This document shows, one piece after another, positions 46,635 through 57,148 of a stretch of DNA of 64,000 nucleotides; the stretch's first letter is position 1; each line of letters begins with the position of its first letter. The stretch covers positions 1 through 64,000 of the forward strand of contig NZ_JAOWPT010000014.1 of the NCBI RefSeq assembly GCF_025753855.1, written 5' to 3'. The notes beneath the pieces were generated by a model. The model had not been told where the DNA came from and ran no database searches. It was given only the letters and a program-made list of their open reading frames with translations. The translations under genes were made by a program, and so were the position numbers. The stretch comes from Mesorhizobium sp. ZC-5. Lineage in GTDB: Bacteria; Pseudomonadota; Alphaproteobacteria; Rhizobiales; Rhizobiaceae.

Positions 46635-47939
46635 CTATGTCTCGGCAAGCTGATGGCCAGACAAGGCGGCTTCCAACTTTACGCGGTCCAATTCGCCCTC
46701 CCAGCGAGCGACGACGAGGGATGCCACCGCGTTGCCGACGATATTCGTGAGGGCCCGGCACTCGGACATGAAACGGTCGATGCCGAGGATCAGGGCCATA
46801 CCGGCCACCGGCACGGAAGGTACGACGGAGAGCGTCGCGGCCAACGTGACGAAGCCGGCGCCTGTGACCCCTGCAGCGCCCTTCGAAGAGAGCATCGCCA
46901 CAAGGAGCAGCAGGATCTGGTCGCCGATCGACAGATCCGTATTCGTCGCCTGCGCGATGAAGAGGGCTGCCAGCGTCATGTAGATATTGGTGCCGTCCAG
47001 ATTGAAGGAGTATCCGGTCGGAATGACGAGGCCCACGACCGAACGCGTGGCGCCGGCCTTCTCCATCTTCTCCATGAGCGAGGGTAGCGCGGCCTCTGAA
47101 GAGGACGTTGCGAGGACAAGCAGCAGCTCTTCCTTGATGTAGCCGATGAGAGCAACGATCGAGAAGCCGTTGTAACGGCAGACCGCGCCGAGGATGACGA
47201 ACACGAAGAGGAAGGCGGTGAAATAGAACGTCCCGACCAGCATCGCCAGGTTCACGACCGAGCCGATGCCATATTTGCCGATGGTGAAGGCCATCGCGCC
47301 GAAAGCGCCGATCGGGGCAGCCTTCATCAGAATGCCGACGAGCTTGAAGATGGGCGCGATGAGCGCCTGAAGGAAGGAAACGACAGGCTTGCCCGCCTCA
47401 CCGGCCATCGCCAGCGCGATGCCGAAGAGAACCGAGAAGAACAGCACCTGCAGGATGTCGCCTTGCGCAAACGCGCCGACGATCGTCGACGGAATGATGT
47501 TCATCAGGAAGTCCGTCACGGACTGCTCGTGGGCCTTTGCGGCGTAACTGTTCACGGACTGCAGGTCGAGCGAGGCAGGATCGATATTGAGGCCGGCGCC
47601 GGGCTGAACGACATTGGCCACGATGAGGCCGACGATCAGTGCGAGCGTCGAGAAACTCAGGAAGTAGACCATGGTCTTGCCGGCGACCCGGCCGACCTTG
47701 TGAAGATCGTTCATGCCGGCAATGCCGGTTGCAATTGTCAGGAAGATGACAGGCGCGATGATCATCTTGACGAGCTTGATGAAGGCATCGCCCAGCGGCT
47801 TCAGGCTCTCGCCGATCCCCGGACAGAAATAGCCAGTAGCGACGCCGAGGGCGATGGCGACAAGCACCTGCACATAAAGCTGGGCGTAGAGAGGCTTGCG
47901 AGGCGCGCGAGGCGCGCTGCGGACTGGTGGAGCTAGCAT
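46635..47939 (-). CDS. dctA: DctA, C4-dicarboxylate/proton symporter
   Basis: 434 residues from ATG 47939, which has AGGGAGAG 5 bases upstream. The frame is open for 59 more codons to 48116, but those are Arg/Ser-rich and unlike DctA. Signatures of the DAACS family are present: the Ser-rich [13 protein letters not shown] and [23 protein letters not shown], with about eight membrane helices. DctA brings plant malate and succinate into the bacteroid and is essential for fixation. It has no dctBD beside it. I found no convincing -24/-12 promoter. Confidence 0.95.
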   Translation of the reverse strand: MLAPPVRSAPRAPRKPLYAQLYVQVLVAIALGVATGYFCPGIGESLKPLGDAFIKLVKMIIAPVIFLTIATGIAGMNDLHKVGRVAGKTMVYFLSFSTLALIVGLIVANVVQPGAGLNIDPASLDLQSVNSYAAKAHEQSVTDFLMNIIPSTIVGAFAQGDILQVLFFSVLFGIALAMAGEAGKPVVSFLQALIAPIFKLVGILMKAAPIGAFGAMAFTIGKYGIGSVVNLAMLVGTFYFTAFLFVFVILGAVCRYNGFSIVALIGYIKEELLLVLATSSSEAALPSLMEKMEKAGATRSVVGLVIPTGYSFNLDGTNIYMTLAALFIAQATNTDLSIGDQILLLLVAMLSSKGAAGVTGAGFVTLAATLSVVPSVPVAGMALILGIDRFMSECRALTNIVGNAVASLVVARWEGELDRVKLEAALSGHQLAET

Positions 47940-48116
47940 TTTTCTCTCCCTGACCGGATCTGGGCGGGTTTCGGACCGTCCCGGGCTTCTCCCAAGCAGC
48001 GCTCCGGCCGAACGCGGCTGCCACCTTGGGCGCAAGAGCCATGCCAGACCAAATGTTGCGGTTCTCAGGTGTCCAGTGCAGGCCGAACTAACGGCTTTCC
48101 TGGCGGAATCTCGCAC

Positions 48117-48588
48117 CAGGCTTCGTCAACGGCCGGCCTGGAGAATACGGTGGCAGAAGATGGCATCGACGAGATCCAGCACGCCCCATGATGCTTCTCG
48201 CCAAATCGTCCGTCGGTCGATCTCTCTGGATTGCGATGCTCGGCCCTTAAGGCTTGTCTTCTTGCGACAGGTTGCATGCGCGCGCCAGAAGCAAAGCAGG
48301 TCCTATGCGACCGTGTCGTTGCCGCGTCGCCGCCGATACTTTGAAAAGGTACGTCAAGAGACTGATTCCGCCGGTCGCAGCAAGCGACGTGCGGTTCAAC
48401 AGGTATTTCGGAGTTCGGCCACTGCCAAGGAAGCCGCACTTGATGACACGCTTCGTGCCATCGGGAGCGACGCCCCGCTCTTCTGTTATCAAGCTAGAGA
48501 GCGCTGAGTGATCGAGATCGCGAAGCATCTCAACCTGACCCGGCGTCGCAACCCACCGCGGTTGGCTGCACGCCCAAAGGCCTCAGCC
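48117..48588. other. Gap upstream of dctA, no recognised gene
   Basis: 470 bases between dctA and the carbonic anhydrase relic. ORFs in several frames overlap each other, and none has a recognisable product. The dctA promoter should be here. Confidence 0.45.
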
Positions 48589-48830
48589 TCAGTCACGGCC
48601 CAGGGTGAAGCGCCGATTGGGTGCACGAAGCGGCCGCGCGTTCAGGGGGAAGAGCGAGGTAAATCGCTTGATGTCTACAGCGTCGACCTCGACCGGATCC
48701 ATTGCCAACATCCACTCGACGTTCTCGGTGCAGGGCGTCGTCGTCAATGATCCCTCACAGGTCCAGTAGCCGAGCGAGGCCGGCAAAAGCCCATTGGGAT
48801 CGACCTCGTCGAGCGCCATCTCATCGCCTG
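48589..48830 (-). pseudogene. 5'-truncated alpha-type carbonic anhydrase
   Basis: The minus frame reads LLPASLGYWTCEGSLTTTPC, then TENVEWMLAMDPVEV and FTSLFPLNARPLRAPNRRF, the C-terminal third of alpha-carbonic anhydrases (GSLTTPPC motif). The zinc-binding N-terminal part is absent. The upstream frame is no longer similar beyond about 48830, where the nodH relic follows within 40 bases. M. loti carries an alpha-carbonic anhydrase gene expressed in nodules, so this is probably its remnant, cut by a recombination event. Confidence 0.8.
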
Positions 48831-48865
48831 GCCGCGCAGTTCAAGTGAATAGATGCCAAGATCCC

Positions 48866-49678
48866 CTAGCTTGGTGTCGGCTGTAACATCGTGCCGGTGT
48901 CCGAGTAAGCTTTCAGCTTTGGGATGATCTCGGTTGCCGTCCGATCGCTCGCTGCCCTTGCCCGAAAGACGTCATCAACCTCAAAGAACCTCGCGTAAGG
49001 TCTGTTCGCGAAGTGAAGCCGCAGCTCATCAAAATTCTCTATCGTTTGATCCAGCGGTCGCGTCTCCTGACGCTGAAGGATGGCGCTGCCAGAAAGCTGA
49101 AGCGTTGGGACCCCCAGGAAATCCCAAATCGTTGCCAAGCATGCGGCAGGTTCGCGAAGACGGCTCTCATATTCGATCTCAAGCATGCTGGTCGGTGCAA
49201 AGGCGTGCGCCACCCGAGCGTGGAAACCGTCGGCAGTCTTGAAATAGGCCTGGCACTTGGCGATTGACAATCTGATGCGCGGCGGGGAAGCCGCTTGACT
49301 GTCCGAGCCGAACTTCAGCCACTGGCCGGATTGCCTCGCCTGCACCAGCGACCACAGCGATTCCAAGGTATTTGTGCGAACCACAAGGATGACCTTGAGG
49401 CCGGGCCAACGGACCAGTTCGGAAAAAAGCCCGGGTGATCGTGAAACTGAGGTTCGTTGATCTTGCAACCAACATGCGTCACCTTCTTGTCGCTCCCTGC
49501 GGGAAAGCGCAGATAGGCGAGCTTGAGGAGTTCGCGATCGCTGCGTAGCATGCGAGCTTTGTCGAGCCAATTCGTATCACAAGTGTTGAGCAACTCACCG
49601 TTGCTCAACACGTTCGGATGCTCGTTCAGCAACGCTTCCAGATAGTGCGTGCCAGTCCTTGGCATCGCCATGCGTCAT
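48866..49678 (-). pseudogene. nodH: nodH (Nod-factor sulfotransferase), frameshifted
   Basis: Family start MTH is visible at ATG 49678, but 11 or so residues before AMPRTGTHYLEALLNEHPN are deleted with a frame change. The frame from 49671 then reads NVLSNGELLN and KKVTHVGCKINEPQFHDHPGFF, including the PAPS-binding region, and goes out of phase at a run of six A/T pairs (49423-49428). From there the other frame continues correctly: WPGLKVILVVRTNTLESLWS, RQETRPLDQTIENFDELRLHFANRPYARFFE. Seven bases in the run would restore the frame. NodH adds sulfate to Nod factor. Order nodJ-(AKR)-nodH resembles nodABCSUIJH of Rhizobium tropici. Confidence 0.87.
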
Positions 49679-49930
49679 TGCGTGTTTCCAACTTGCGTGA
49701 ATTGCAGGCGGTCCGGGTGGCGTCCCAGTACAAGATCCGCTGTCATCTGTGCGCCGGTCCGTTCAACAGTGTTAGGAACCGAAGCGCGGAAACAAACAAG
49801 ACAGAACTATCAGCGTCTGATCACGCAGACCCGCGTGAGTACCTGTCTCTTCCCGCGTTGCTTTTGATTTTGGGTCTCGAATACGCGACACCAGATCGAC
49901 GACACGATTTGACAAGAAAGCCAAAACCAA

Positions 49931-50983
49931 TCATGGCACCGGCGTGCCATAGCGCTGGTAGATTGACTGAATGCCGTCGAGCATCTCGCGTGACAGGGTG
50001 ACTTCCAAACTGGCGATGCTGTGCTGCAATTGCGGCACGGAGGTAGCGCCAACAAGAGTGCTTGCAACAAAAGGCCGGCTTCTAACGAATGACAACGCGC
50101 CGTGCACTGGATCGATGCCGTGTTCACGAAAGAGCGTTGTATATGCGAGTGCCGCATGCTGCGCCCATTCGCTGCTGTAGCGGAAGAACCGTCCGAACAA
50201 GTTCAGCCGCGAACCGGTTGGCCGCTGCCCCCCCAGGTACTTTCCAGTCAGCGTGCCCATCGCCAGCGGCGAATACGCGAGAAGCCCCACCTGTTCACGC
50301 AGAGCCATCTCCGCCAGGCCGTTCTCGAAGTCGAGGTTGAGTAGATTGTATGGATTCTGAATGCTTATCACACGGGCGAGCCCTAGTGTTTCCGCGTGAT
50401 GCAGGAAGCGCGCCAAGCCCCAAGGTGTTTCATTGCAGAGCCCAATGTGGCGTACGCGACCGCTTTTAACGAGCGCGTCCAACGCCTCCAACGTTTCCAG
50501 GATTGGTACCGCATCGTCGTCGAGTTCATACTGGTAGTCGACCAATTCGAATATATTGGTGCTACGGTCGGGCCAGTGCAATTGGAATAGGTCGATATAG
50601 TCCGTCTGGAGCCTTTGGAGACTGGTTTCGACGGCCTCGAACAGGTTGGCGCGTGTGTAGCTGACACGGCCGTCGCGCGCATGCGGTAAGTTCGCGTTGC
50701 CTGGTCGAGCAGGACCGACGGCTTTGGTCGCAAGCACGATGTCTTGCCTGCGGCCGGTCTGCCGTAGCCAACTCCCGATATAACGCTCCGTAAGTCCATG
50801 TGTCTCGGCGCGGGGAGGCACAGGGTACATCTCCGCAGTATCGACGAAGTTTATGCCGGCATCCAGGGCTGCGTCTAACTGCGCATGCGCCTCGGCCTCC
50901 GTGTTCTGCTCTCCCCAACTCATAGTGCCCAGGCCGAGCACGCTCACCTTCAGGGCGCTGCGTCCCAGTTCATGATACTGCAT
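49931..50983 (-). CDS. Aldo/keto reductase (Tas type) in the nod operon
   Basis: 350 residues behind AGAAGGAGATAGACA. The AKR fold is complete: GLGTMSWGEQNTEAEAHAQL, the catalytic Asp/Tyr in GINFVDTAEMYP, Lys in IVLATK, His in DLFQLHWPDR, and the NADPH-binding end FVASTLVGATSVPQL. It lies 35 bases after nodJ on the same strand, so the nodA nod box probably drives it. The substrate is unknown. A part in making or modifying a Nod-factor sugar is possible but is only inferred from position. Confidence 0.9.
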   Translation of the reverse strand: MQYHELGRSALKVSVLGLGTMSWGEQNTEAEAHAQLDAALDAGINFVDTAEMYPVPPRAETHGLTERYIGSWLRQTGRRQDIVLATKAVGPARPGNANLPHARDGRVSYTRANLFEAVETSLQRLQTDYIDLFQLHWPDRSTNIFELVDYQYELDDDAVPILETLEALDALVKSGRVRHIGLCNETPWGLARFLHHAETLGLARVISIQNPYNLLNLDFENGLAEMALREQVGLLAYSPLAMGTLTGKYLGGQRPTGSRLNLFGRFFRYSSEWAQHAALAYTTLFREHGIDPVHGALSFVRSRPFVASTLVGATSVPQLQHSIASLEVTLSREMLDGIQSIYQRYGTPVP

Positions 50984-51018
50984 TGTCTATCTCCTTCTCG
51001 AATTGTTCGTAAATAGCG

Positions 51019-51813
51019 TCATGGCATCAGGCGCCGACGGAACAGGGCCGTCGACACGAAAAAGGGCAATACTGCGTAGATGGAAAGCGCGCCGATATGC
51101 AGGCCAATGCTGTCGGCCGGACGGCCAAGCATCGCCGGGCGAATGAGGTCGATCGCTTGTGCCAGCGGCAAGAAGTGCGCGGCCTGTTGAAAACCCTCGG
51201 GCAATTGGGCGACTGGAAAGACCGCGCCGCACAGGAACAGCATGGGGGTGACAACAAGTGTCTGGTAAAACACGAAATAGTCGTAGCTGGGTGCAAGCGC
51301 CGTCACCACCATCGCCAGGCTTGCGAAGGCTAGCCCAGTGAGGGCGATGACTGGCAGCGCATAGAGGATGGAAGGCCACGCCGCATAGCCTAGCGTGCCG
51401 GCAACAATCGTAATCCCCGTACCGGCGAGAAAGGCCTTGGTGGCTGCCCACGCCAATTCACCGAGAACGATGTCACCGAGCGTAAGCTGGGTGTAGAGGA
51501 TTGCTTCCCATGTGCGCTGAGCGTGCATGCGAGCGAAAGCCGCATAAATCGTCTCAAATGTCGCAGAGGTCATCGCGCTTGTCGCGACCATGCCGCCTGC
51601 CAGAAACGCGACATACGAAGTACCGTCAACGCGACCTACAACAATTCCCAGGCCGAAGCCAAGACCGAACAGGTAGATCAGAGGATCGGCCAGGTTCCCG
51701 AGAAGCGACGCAAGCGCGACCTTCTTCCATGCCATATAGTTGCGGCGCCATACCGCGATCCAGTTCCAAGCGTTGGTGGGCAGAGCCGTGGCACAACCTT
51801 CACCCATGTTCAT
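51019..51813 (-). CDS. nodJ: NodJ, Nod-factor ABC exporter membrane subunit
   Basis: 264 residues from ATG 51813, which overlaps the nodI stop (ATGA); a longer frame to 51939 lies inside nodI. Six hydrophobic segments and the ABC-2 pattern [21 protein letters not shown] and [18 protein letters not shown] identify NodJ. With NodI it exports lipochitooligosaccharides. Confidence 0.96.
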   Translation of the reverse strand: MNMGEGCATALPTNAWNWIAVWRRNYMAWKKVALASLLGNLADPLIYLFGLGFGLGIVVGRVDGTSYVAFLAGGMVATSAMTSATFETIYAAFARMHAQRTWEAILYTQLTLGDIVLGELAWAATKAFLAGTGITIVAGTLGYAAWPSILYALPVIALTGLAFASLAMVVTALAPSYDYFVFYQTLVVTPMLFLCGAVFPVAQLPEGFQQAAHFLPLAQAIDLIRPAMLGRPADSIGLHIGALSIYAVLPFFVSTALFRRRLMP

Positions 51814-52724
51814 TTCTCCATCTCGCGCCCGGTCAATCGCAAAAAGACATCCTCCATGTTCGGCGGACGCTCCAGAAGGCGTAAACCCGCACGCCCGCGC
51901 AACTGCAGGCGCACTTGCTCCGGATCGGGCGCGTAGCAAAAGAGTGTCTCGCCGCTCACCTCGATGCGCTGCGCATACGGCCTAATCAACGCATCCAGCT
52001 CATGCGGATTGCCGCCATAGATTTCGATCACCTGACATCCGATCTGTTCGTCAATCAGCGTGTGAGGACGGCCTTCGGCAATGTTGCGACCTCTTTCAAG
52101 CACGCACAGCCGATCGCACAACCGCTCAGCCTCTTCCATGAAGTGGGTTGTCAAAAGAATAGTCTTGCCCCGCGCGAGCAGCGACCGCAGGCGTTCCCAT
52201 ATCAGGTGTCGCGCGTGCGGATCTAAACCGGTGGTCGGCTCGTCCATTACAATCAGTTGCGGGTCGTTGATCAACGCACGCGCCAGCGTCAGGCGCCGCT
52301 TCATGCCGCCGGACAGTTCGGAAACGCGAGCATGCGCCTTGCTTTCGAGGCGGGCGAATTCCAGAAGCGACGGTATGACTGCTTCGATCTCGCGTGTGCT
52401 CATGCCGAAATAGCGCCCGAATACCAGCAGGTTCTCGCGCACCGTGAACTCAAGGTCCAGGTTGTCGAACTGCGGGACCACTCCGATGCGCCGGCGTGCC
52501 AAGCGAGCGCGTGCCGGAACTGGCACGCCGAGCACGGTGATCTTGCCCGCATCAGGCGAGGTCATGCCGAGGATCATACGCGCAATCGTGCTTTTGCCCG
52601 CGCCGTTAGGTCCCAAGAGCCCGAAGCATTCCCCCGCTGCTACGCGGAATGACAGCCTGTCGACAACGACCTTGTCATCATATGTCTTGCTTACGTCAGT
52701 AAGATCGATTGCTAGCATGGACAT
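51810..52724 (-). CDS. nodI: NodI, Nod-factor ABC exporter ATPase
   Basis: 304 residues. Walker [10 protein letters not shown] (~38-46), signature LSGGMKRRL, Walker [13 protein letters not shown] and the H-loop [17 protein letters not shown] are all intact. The C-terminal domain is of normal NodI length. It follows the nodU stop by five bases. Confidence 0.97.
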   Translation of the reverse strand: MSMLAIDLTDVSKTYDDKVVVDRLSFRVAAGECFGLLGPNGAGKSTIARMILGMTSPDAGKITVLGVPVPARARLARRRIGVVPQFDNLDLEFTVRENLLVFGRYFGMSTREIEAVIPSLLEFARLESKAHARVSELSGGMKRRLTLARALINDPQLIVMDEPTTGLDPHARHLIWERLRSLLARGKTILLTTHFMEEAERLCDRLCVLERGRNIAEGRPHTLIDEQIGCQVIEIYGGNPHELDALIRPYAQRIEVSGETLFCYAPDPEQVRLQLRGRAGLRLLERPPNMEDVFLRLTGREMEK

Positions 52725-52728
52725 ACGT

Positions 52729-54438
52729 TCATGTTACCGTGCAGGTCGTCTCAACTGGCGATTGCTCCGTTGCCTGCGTTTTCGTCAACAGCAGGCCGTC
52801 GCACCATACGCGTTCGATGCGTCCCCACTCGCAGGCTGCAGCAGCGTCCGGGAAGAAGCCACGTCCGTGGTGATTGGCACTCGTGTTGCAAAGCAGCGGA
52901 ATGCCGGTGAGTTTTTCATATGCGACAAGTAGCTCGGCGACTTCGTGTTGCGATCTTCTCGAGATGGTTTGCAGTCGCGCAGATCCGTCGAGATGTACAA
53001 CTGCGGGGATTTTGTCCCGCCACTCCGCCCGCGTCTGGTGATCGAACAACATGTAAGGGTCCGGCGTTCCAGGGCTGAAAATATCCGGCGCACGGTCCTC
53101 AAGGCATATCGGCGCAACTGGCCGAAAGTGCTCGCGAAGTTTAACGTCGTTGAGATAATCCTTCGTCCTCGGCGAAGTAGCGGCCGCGAGAATGCTTCTG
53201 CCTCCCAACGCTCGAGGTCCAAGTTCGGCACGCCCGGAAAGGAAAACCACGGGTTCGTTTCTGGCGAGAATGGTCGCAAGTTCCGGCATGCTGCACGGCG
53301 TGGCCTCCCATCCTGGCGGCACATCGCCACTTTGTAGGACCGGACCGCTGTAGACTGACCATTCCAGCGGGACGAATCCTTGCTGCGCCACCATTGCAGA
53401 GCAAGCGGCTCCGATTGCCGAGCCGCTGTCATTGGGAAAGGGCGGTACCCAGACATCGTCGAAAAGGCCGGTCTCGCGTAGTGCACTGTTCCATTTGATA
53501 TTGAGCCCGCAGCCGCCGGCTATACACAAATATTGCGGTCCCGCAAACGAATGGCGCTGCAAGGCAATTGTCATTTCCTTGACGAGGAGACGCTCGAGGA
53601 ACATATGAAAAGACGCAAGTACATCTTCGGGTGCCTCAGCTTCCAATCGGAGCGCGGCGGCGTCGAAGAACTCATGTACAGCCGCAAGCGTGGACTCTGC
53701 ACTGACGATGTTCGCGCGGTAATGATGGGCGAGCTCCGCGTCGCCCGCAAAGCGCTCCTCGTATAGCTCCTGAAACACCGCCACGATGTCTTCATGCACC
53801 GACCCGAGCGCGATGTAGGCCATCAGCTTGCCGGCAACACCTAGATCCCAGCCGGCGCGGCCCGCTTGCTTATAAGGTCCGAAATGATGGCCCGCGGCAG
53901 CGTAGACATGACCTATCACCGGGAACAGACATTCCAGGAAGCGGGCACCTCGCTGTTCCACATGGTAGAGACGCGGAAAGATGCAGCCGTCCCACACCAA
54001 GCAGAACGCGGGTTGTCCGGCCCTGGCAAAGGGGCTGGTGCAGTAAGCGGAGGCCACATGGCCCGTCACGTGCGGGTAGCTTTTATACGGGAAAACCCGG
54101 CCGTCGAGCATCAGGCCGGAGCTGTTGAGCGAAGTTAGAAGGCCCTCGGCATCGCGTTCGATATAAGGCGCCCCTTTAAGGATGACAGGAGTTTCCCCAC
54201 TGAGGACCTGAAACTGCGACTCCACCTCCCCGTCCCAGCCGTCGATAACAAACTGTTCAACGTCCCGCGCATCCATACCGTGCTCAGCCAATGCGGTTAC
54301 AACAGTGTCGAGATTGTCGATGGCTTTGTATCGTCGGTTGTTGTCTCGCTTCTCCTGCTCAACGCAAAAGACGAGCCGTCCGTCTTCTATGAGGGCAACC
54401 GCCCCGTCATGCGTCAGATTGATGCCGCAGATGCGCAT
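52729..54438 (-). CDS. nodU: NodU, Nod-factor 6-O-carbamoyltransferase
   Basis: 569 residues from ATG 54438 ([20 protein letters not shown]) with GGAG 6 bases upstream. A longer frame to 54573 runs into nodS and is rejected. The Kae1-like N-domain and the YrdC-like carbamoyltransferase C-part ([20 protein letters not shown]) are intact. It transfers a carbamoyl group to the non-reducing end sugar of Nod factor. Confidence 0.95.
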   Translation of the reverse strand: MRICGINLTHDGAVALIEDGRLVFCVEQEKRDNNRRYKAIDNLDTVVTALAEHGMDARDVEQFVIDGWDGEVESQFQVLSGETPVILKGAPYIERDAEGLLTSLNSSGLMLDGRVFPYKSYPHVTGHVASAYCTSPFARAGQPAFCLVWDGCIFPRLYHVEQRGARFLECLFPVIGHVYAAAGHHFGPYKQAGRAGWDLGVAGKLMAYIALGSVHEDIVAVFQELYEERFAGDAELAHHYRANIVSAESTLAAVHEFFDAAALRLEAEAPEDVLASFHMFLERLLVKEMTIALQRHSFAGPQYLCIAGGCGLNIKWNSALRETGLFDDVWVPPFPNDSGSAIGAACSAMVAQQGFVPLEWSVYSGPVLQSGDVPPGWEATPCSMPELATILARNEPVVFLSGRAELGPRALGGRSILAAATSPRTKDYLNDVKLREHFRPVAPICLEDRAPDIFSPGTPDPYMLFDHQTRAEWRDKIPAVVHLDGSARLQTISRRSQHEVAELLVAYEKLTGIPLLCNTSANHHGRGFFPDAAAACEWGRIERVWCDGLLLTKTQATEQSPVETTCTVT

Positions 54439-54469
54439 AGTATCTCCATATCTAAGGTCGGCAATTCGC

Positions 54470-55105
54470 TTAATTTGGAAGCCGAACCGGGTTCCTAAAG
54501 CGGGCGAGCAAGCAGTCTTCGTTGTCGGACTCACCGCGGCACTGCAGACGCTCGACCTCGACCAACGATTCATTCAGAATGGCCAAGACCGTCTCGGCCC
54601 CGGCAGCGTGACCCCAGCGCCGGCAAAGGGCATCGCGCGCCGATCCGAAAACCAGATGCCCGCCTGGCGCAAGCAGCCGCACCAGATTGCCGATGGCCGC
54701 GCGCATCTCGGCTATGCCCTCGACGTAGTAGAGAACTTCCGCCACGACGATCAGATCGAACAGCTCGTCAGTCGAAAACTGTTGAACGTCGGATACTATC
54801 CAGCTGATGTGCGGTAGCTTGTTCACCCGTTGGCGCGCTAGATCAATCGCTCGCGGCACGACATCGACCACGGTGAGCCGTTGGCAGTAGGGCGCGAGTT
54901 TTTCCGTGAATGCGCCTGCCGCGCACCCGACTTCGAGCGCATTCATGACAGGACCTTGGGAGAACGATAGCTGAAGCATTTGCATGTAACGCTCTTGCTC
55001 GAACGGATTGCCGTCGAGCCGCCACGGGTCGTCCGCGGCCAGATCCTGCTTCAACAATTGATAGTTCTTGTCCTGCTTCAATTCATCCACCTCGATAACC
55101 ATCAT
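54470..55105 (-). CDS. nodS: NodS, SAM-dependent N-methyltransferase
   Basis: 211 residues. SAM-binding motif I is MNALEVGCAAGAFTEKLAPY, followed by LTVVDVVPRAIDLARQRV and FDLIVVAEVLYYVEG. It methylates the amino group left by NodB on the terminal glucosamine. The start overlaps the nodC stop (ATGA). Confidence 0.95.
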   Translation of the reverse strand: MMVIEVDELKQDKNYQLLKQDLAADDPWRLDGNPFEQERYMQMLQLSFSQGPVMNALEVGCAAGAFTEKLAPYCQRLTVVDVVPRAIDLARQRVNKLPHISWIVSDVQQFSTDELFDLIVVAEVLYYVEGIAEMRAAIGNLVRLLAPGGHLVFGSARDALCRRWGHAAGAETVLAILNESLVEVERLQCRGESDNEDCLLARFRNPVRLPN

Positions 55106-56454
55106 TCGTCACAGCAAACGCTGTCAGATGTCACCAACATCGCTGAATCCCGCGCTAACCTGCGAAGCGACGCCGCATTTCCCGTAAATTCTGTAGTGTT
55201 TGATCCAGTGATCGGGTTTCGGATGTGGACCTGTTTTTCGCCCATATCTGGTACGGCGGTAGCAGAACTGCGCGAAAGCCAATCACTATTGCTCAATGTG
55301 CACAACGCATAGGCTTTCAAGGGAAGTAAGAGCAAGATGTTGATGAATGTATGCAGAGAAAAGCCAAGAAATCGAAGCTGACGAGTACGAATCGCTACAA
55401 CGCTGCAGCGAATGATGGTCATGGATGCAATCATCAGGACTGTCCACCAAGGCACTGTGGCTGTCAGTGCGAACTGCGCGAGCCCGGTTAGCACCGATAG
55501 CGCGAGGAGTAGCGGACCGAGATTCTGTCCGATCACGTCCAATGTGAGAAAGCGATCGAGGCCGGGCAGCAGGCGCAACGCAAGCAACGTGTCCCGAAAA
55601 GTGCTACGTGCCCAGCGCAGTTGTTGGCGCAAATATGGCCCTAGCCTGTCAGGAACAACTGTCGACGCGATGGCGTCCGGGACGTACTCGGTTTGAAGGC
55701 CTGCTTTGAGCATGAGGATCGTGAGATGGCGATCCTCGCCGAAGTCGCTTGGCTTTCCCCGAAAGAATTGCGATTCGTACTTATCCAGCAGCAAAAGAAG
55801 CGCGGATCGGCGATACATGGCACATGGGCCGCAGCAGCACATCACGGCACCGAAGCGAGCCTGTGCCGCACGCTCCTCGTTGCAAGCCAGCCAGTACTCC
55901 ATATCGATCATCCGAGTCAGCCAGGTGTCGCTCCGGTTGCTAGCCGTCAACTGGCCCATGGCCGCGCCGATCGTTGGATTGCGCATCTTCAACGCAAGCT
56001 TTGCGATGACGTCGGACGCGAGTATCGTGTCAGAGTCAACGTTAAGCACCAAATCTCCAAATGAGCGGCGTATCGCCGCGATCTGCGCCTTGCGCTTCCC
56101 GACATTCTCGGGAAGCAGAATGATATTGAACATAGGGTTGCGGGCGTAGGCTTCGTGAACAGGTCCTACTGCAACGCGATTTCCAGAACCGTCATCAACC
56201 ACATAGACCCGGAGTTTTCCGGCATATTCTTGGTTTGCAATGGAAGCCAGGCATTCCGAAAGCGTGCGCGGGTCCTCGTTAAAGCAGGGGACAATGACAT
56301 CCACGCTCGGCATTTGGCCAGAGTCGGCCAGACCCTCCAATGCCGATGAAGTGTTATTCGGCCGAGCGTAAGCGATCTGCATGCTTCTATAAGCAGTCGA
56401 AAGTATCGCATATGTCGAAATGGCGACGGTGCTGACTGTATCAAGAAGGTACAT
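55102..56454 (-). CDS. nodC: NodC, chitooligosaccharide synthase
   Basis: 450 residues with an N-terminal helix and C-terminal membrane helices. Glycosyltransferase-2 motifs are intact: VVDDGSG, NVDSDT, GEDRHL and QQLRWARS (the QxxRW site). NodC builds the N-acetylglucosamine backbone. A 43-base gap separates it from nodB. Confidence 0.97.
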   Translation of the reverse strand: MYLLDTVSTVAISTYAILSTAYRSMQIAYARPNNTSSALEGLADSGQMPSVDVIVPCFNEDPRTLSECLASIANQEYAGKLRVYVVDDGSGNRVAVGPVHEAYARNPMFNIILLPENVGKRKAQIAAIRRSFGDLVLNVDSDTILASDVIAKLALKMRNPTIGAAMGQLTASNRSDTWLTRMIDMEYWLACNEERAAQARFGAVMCCCGPCAMYRRSALLLLLDKYESQFFRGKPSDFGEDRHLTILMLKAGLQTEYVPDAIASTVVPDRLGPYLRQQLRWARSTFRDTLLALRLLPGLDRFLTLDVIGQNLGPLLLALSVLTGLAQFALTATVPWWTVLMIASMTIIRCSVVAIRTRQLRFLGFSLHTFINILLLLPLKAYALCTLSNSDWLSRSSATAVPDMGEKQVHIRNPITGSNTTEFTGNAASLRRLARDSAMLVTSDSVCCDE

Positions 56455-56497
56455 AGGGTATTGCCTTCAGCTTCATAGCAAATTTCTCTCAGTGATA

Positions 56498-57148
56498 TTA
56501 AGGGAGCAAGCGGAGTACGAACCCGCGACTATGCAAAGCAGGAATTATTTGGGATACTGCCATGATCGTCTGACGCCGGAGACTGACGTCTGCGCTCGCT
56601 GGCAACTCGTCGGGAGGACATCCGTCGTGCAAGAGTACAATTGCGCCCGGCTGGACAGAATCGAGCACTGCATCGACAATGGCGTCGACCCCAGGTTGCG
56701 ACCAGTCTCGCGGGTCTATCGACCAGTGGACGGCGGCCAGTCCAGCGCTCACCGAAGCAGTGAGTACTTCTTCGGTCCAGTTTCCAAACGGCGCGCGCAT
56801 GTGCCGCACAGAGGCCTGGGGGCAGGCCGTCATGATGGCCCGGTTCGCCTCAAACATTTCACGCTGAACTTCGCCGGGTCCGCATCTGGACAGATCCGGA
56901 TGTGTCATTGTGTGGTTAGCGACCTGGTGCCCTTCTGCTACCATTCGTTGAATTAGTTCGGGCTGGTCTGCCGCGTACGCGCCGATGACGAAGAAAGTCG
57001 CCGGCACGCGGTGTTCTGCCAGGACATCGAGGATCTCCGGCGTGGCAAATGGATAAGGACCGTCGTCAAACGTCAAATAAACGCTCGGCTGGCCTGTGCC
57101 GTCAGCATCCTCACTGCGCACTTCGGACAAGCAATCGAAGTGGTTCAT
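56498..57148 (-). CDS. nodB: NodB, chitooligosaccharide deacetylase
   Basis: 216 residues. The NodB-fold motifs are complete: [15 protein letters not shown] (catalytic and metal Asp), [10 protein letters not shown] (metal His pair), [11 protein letters not shown] and LLHDG. It removes the acetyl group of the non-reducing end sugar. ATG overlaps the nodA stop. Confidence 0.97.
   Translation of the reverse strand: MNHFDCLSEVRSEDADGTGQPSVYLTFDDGPYPFATPEILDVLAEHRVPATFFVIGAYAADQPELIQRMVAEGHQVANHTMTHPDLSRCGPGEVQREMFEANRAIMTACPQASVRHMRAPFGNWTEEVLTASVSAGLAAVHWSIDPRDWSQPGVDAIVDAVLDSVQPGAIVLLHDGCPPDELPASADVSLRRQTIMAVSQIIPALHSRGFVLRLLP

Noticed and set aside
48272-48288. Possible -24/-12 promoter for dctA on minus
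   Set aside because: TGGCGC and TGCA are one base too close; sigma54 promoters do not tolerate this spacing.
47896-48507. 203-codon plus ORF upstream of dctA
   Set aside because: Arg/Ser-rich composition, no recognised family, overlaps the dctA start antisense.
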